Below are positions 5,263 to 6,213 of a stretch of 6,213 nucleotides of DNA, piece after piece. The stretch's first letter is position 1. Each line of letters opens with the position of its first letter. The stretch is from Christensenella sp. UBA7707 (GTDB lineage Bacteria > Bacillota > Clostridia > Christensenellales > CAG-138): contig DLFZ01000178.1 in NCBI GenBank assembly GCA_002482435.1, forward strand, positions 7,758 to 13,970, written 5' to 3'. A program made the translations under genes and the position numbers. The notes under the pieces were generated by a model that saw only the letters and a list, made by a program, of their open reading frames with translations, was not told where the DNA came from and ran no database searches.

Positions 5263-6213
5263 TGGCGCAGCAGAGCGGGGAAAAGACAGAAAGAGCAACA
5301 CCAAAAAAGCGAAGAGAGGCAAGGGAACGCGGGCAGATCATCAAAAGCCACGACCTTGTAACGGCGCTTTCGCTGCTGGTTGTTTTTTTAGCGCTTTCGG
5401 TGTTTGGCTCTATGATGGTGGACGGGCTTATGAAGCTTTTGAGGGGCTTTTTGGGTGCGGGCACCTCGCTTCCCAAATCCTTCGATACGGCTACGATGCG
5501 CTCGCTTCTGAGCGGCACCATACTCCGGATGGCGTATGTGATCATGATTCCGCTTGCGGCGGCGTTCTTGGGCGCACTGGTGTTCAACTACCTTCAGGTG
5601 GGCTTCCTGTTTTCCACCAAGGCGGCCGCGCCGAAGTTTTCCCGCATCAACATCGTGGAGGGGTTTAAGCGTATTTTTTCGCGAAAAACCCTGGCGGAGC
5701 TTTTAAAATCCATCCTCCGCCTGGCCATCCTCGCCAAGGTGGGGTACGACCAGTACATGCTGCAAGTCGAAATGACTCCGCAGCTGATGAACGGGGAGGT
5801 CGCCTTCACTGCGGCGCAGATGGCGGAAATGCTGCTTTCCATGGCGTTTAAGCTCGCCATCGCGCTTGCGATTTTCGCGCCGTTTGACTATTTGTACCAG
5901 TGGTGGAGCTACGAGCGCGAACTGAGGATGACCAAGCAGGAACTAAGGGAGGAATACAAGCTCACCGAGGGCAACCCGCAGACCAAGAGCCGCATCCGTC
6001 AGAAACAGCGGCAGATGAGCGGCGCACGTATGATGAAGGCGGTTGCCGAGGCGGACGTAGTAATCACCAACCCCACGCATTACGCCATTGCGCTAAGCTA
6101 CAAGGAGGGTGTTACCAAGGCGCCTCTCGTCGTCGCCAAGGGGGCGGACTATCTCGCCAGAAAAATCAAGGAAAAGGCGAGGGAGCTTCGCATCGAGGTG
6201 GTGGAAAACAAGG
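5262..6213 (+). CDS. flhB: Flagellar export switch protein FlhB (3' partial)
   Basis: FlhB wraps the FliPQR gate and, by autocleavage, switches export from rod/hook to filament substrates. 317 codons are present and the frame runs off the window. The N-terminus has the canonical GEKTERATPKKRREARERG (6-24). Four hydrophobic segments follow (about 33-53, 91-117, 147-163, 187-208), with FKRIFSRKTLAELLKS (135-150) between the second and third. The cytoplasmic domain contains NPTH at 270-273; cleavage falls between Asn270 and Pro271, against N269-P270 in Salmonella. The residues after it (YAIALSYKEG and PLVVAKGADYLA) are also typical, so the switch looks functional. About 40-50 residues are probably missing. 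ATG 5262 overlaps the fliR stop by one base. Confidence 0.96.
   Translation, partial: MAQQSGEKTERATPKKRREARERGQIIKSHDLVTALSLLVVFLALSVFGSMMVDGLMKLLRGFLGAGTSLPKSFDTATMRSLLSGTILRMAYVIMIPLAAAFLGALVFNYLQVGFLFSTKAAAPKFSRINIVEGFKRIFSRKTLAELLKSILRLAILAKVGYDQYMLQVEMTPQLMNGEVAFTAAQMAEMLLSMAFKLAIALAIFAPFDYLYQWWSYERELRMTKQELREEYKLTEGNPQTKSRIRQKQRQMSGARMMKAVAEADVVITNPTHYAIALSYKEGVTKAPLVVAKGADYLARKIKEKARELRIEVVENK

Noticed and set aside
2755..6213. A non-flagellar type III secretion (injectisome) gate
   Set aside because: The neighbouring flgB, flgC, fliE and cheB and the flagellar-type signatures of FliP, FliQ, FliR and FlhB place it in a flagellum.
1..6213. CRISPR arrays, tRNA or rRNA genes, insertion sequences, phage genes or defence systems
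   Set aside because: No direct repeat arrays, cloverleaf sequences, transposase motifs or terminal inverted repeats were seen; the window is filled by flagellar and chemotaxis genes.

Overview
The window is a co-directional (+ strand) stretch of a bacterial flagellar and chemotaxis locus. It is cut at both ends: the first gene enters from the left and the last runs off the right. Moderate-to-high GC, strong AAGGAGG-type ribosome binding sites, a SigA-like promoter, a FliO-type (FliO/FliZ) protein, and the absence of FlgJ or L/P-ring genes in the window suggest a Gram-positive, Clostridia-like Firmicute. That taxonomic call is an inference; no marker gene here fixes it.

Layout. (1) 1-652: the catalytic domain of the chemotaxis methylesterase CheB, ending an upstream transcription unit. 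(2) 653-847: an AT-rich spacer with an intrinsic terminator, a near-palindrome, a strong Shine-Dalgarno serving only a 5-codon ORF, and a good SigA-like promoter. (3) 848-1456: a lytic transglycosylase of the SLT type. (4) 1479-2648: flgB, flgC and fliE, the proximal rod and the rod/export-gate adaptor. (5) 2649-2754: a 106-base non-coding gap with a GC-rich hairpin. (6) 2755-6213: fliO, fliP, fliQ, fliR and the first 317 codons of flhB, the membrane part of the flagellar type III export apparatus. Genes are tightly packed: fliO/fliP overlap by 4 bases, fliR/flhB by 1, and fliQ-fliR are 3 apart.

How they work together. FliO assists assembly of the FliP-FliQ-FliR gate, FlhB wraps the gate and switches substrate specificity, FliE anchors the rod on the gate, FlgB and FlgC build the proximal rod, and the transglycosylase probably opens peptidoglycan for the growing rod. 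The cluster therefore encodes nearly the whole contiguous channel from the inner membrane through the cell wall. The block that lies between fliE and fliO in the Bacillus fla/che operon (fliF to fliN/fliY, including the MS-ring, C-ring, ATPase and hook genes) is absent, with only the 106-base gap in its place.

I see no unknown system. The points worth a second look are the compact gene order, a lipobox-like N-terminus on FliP, the ambiguous (possibly ATA) start of the transglycosylase, the unexplained leader signals at 748-817, and the structured fliE-fliO gap.
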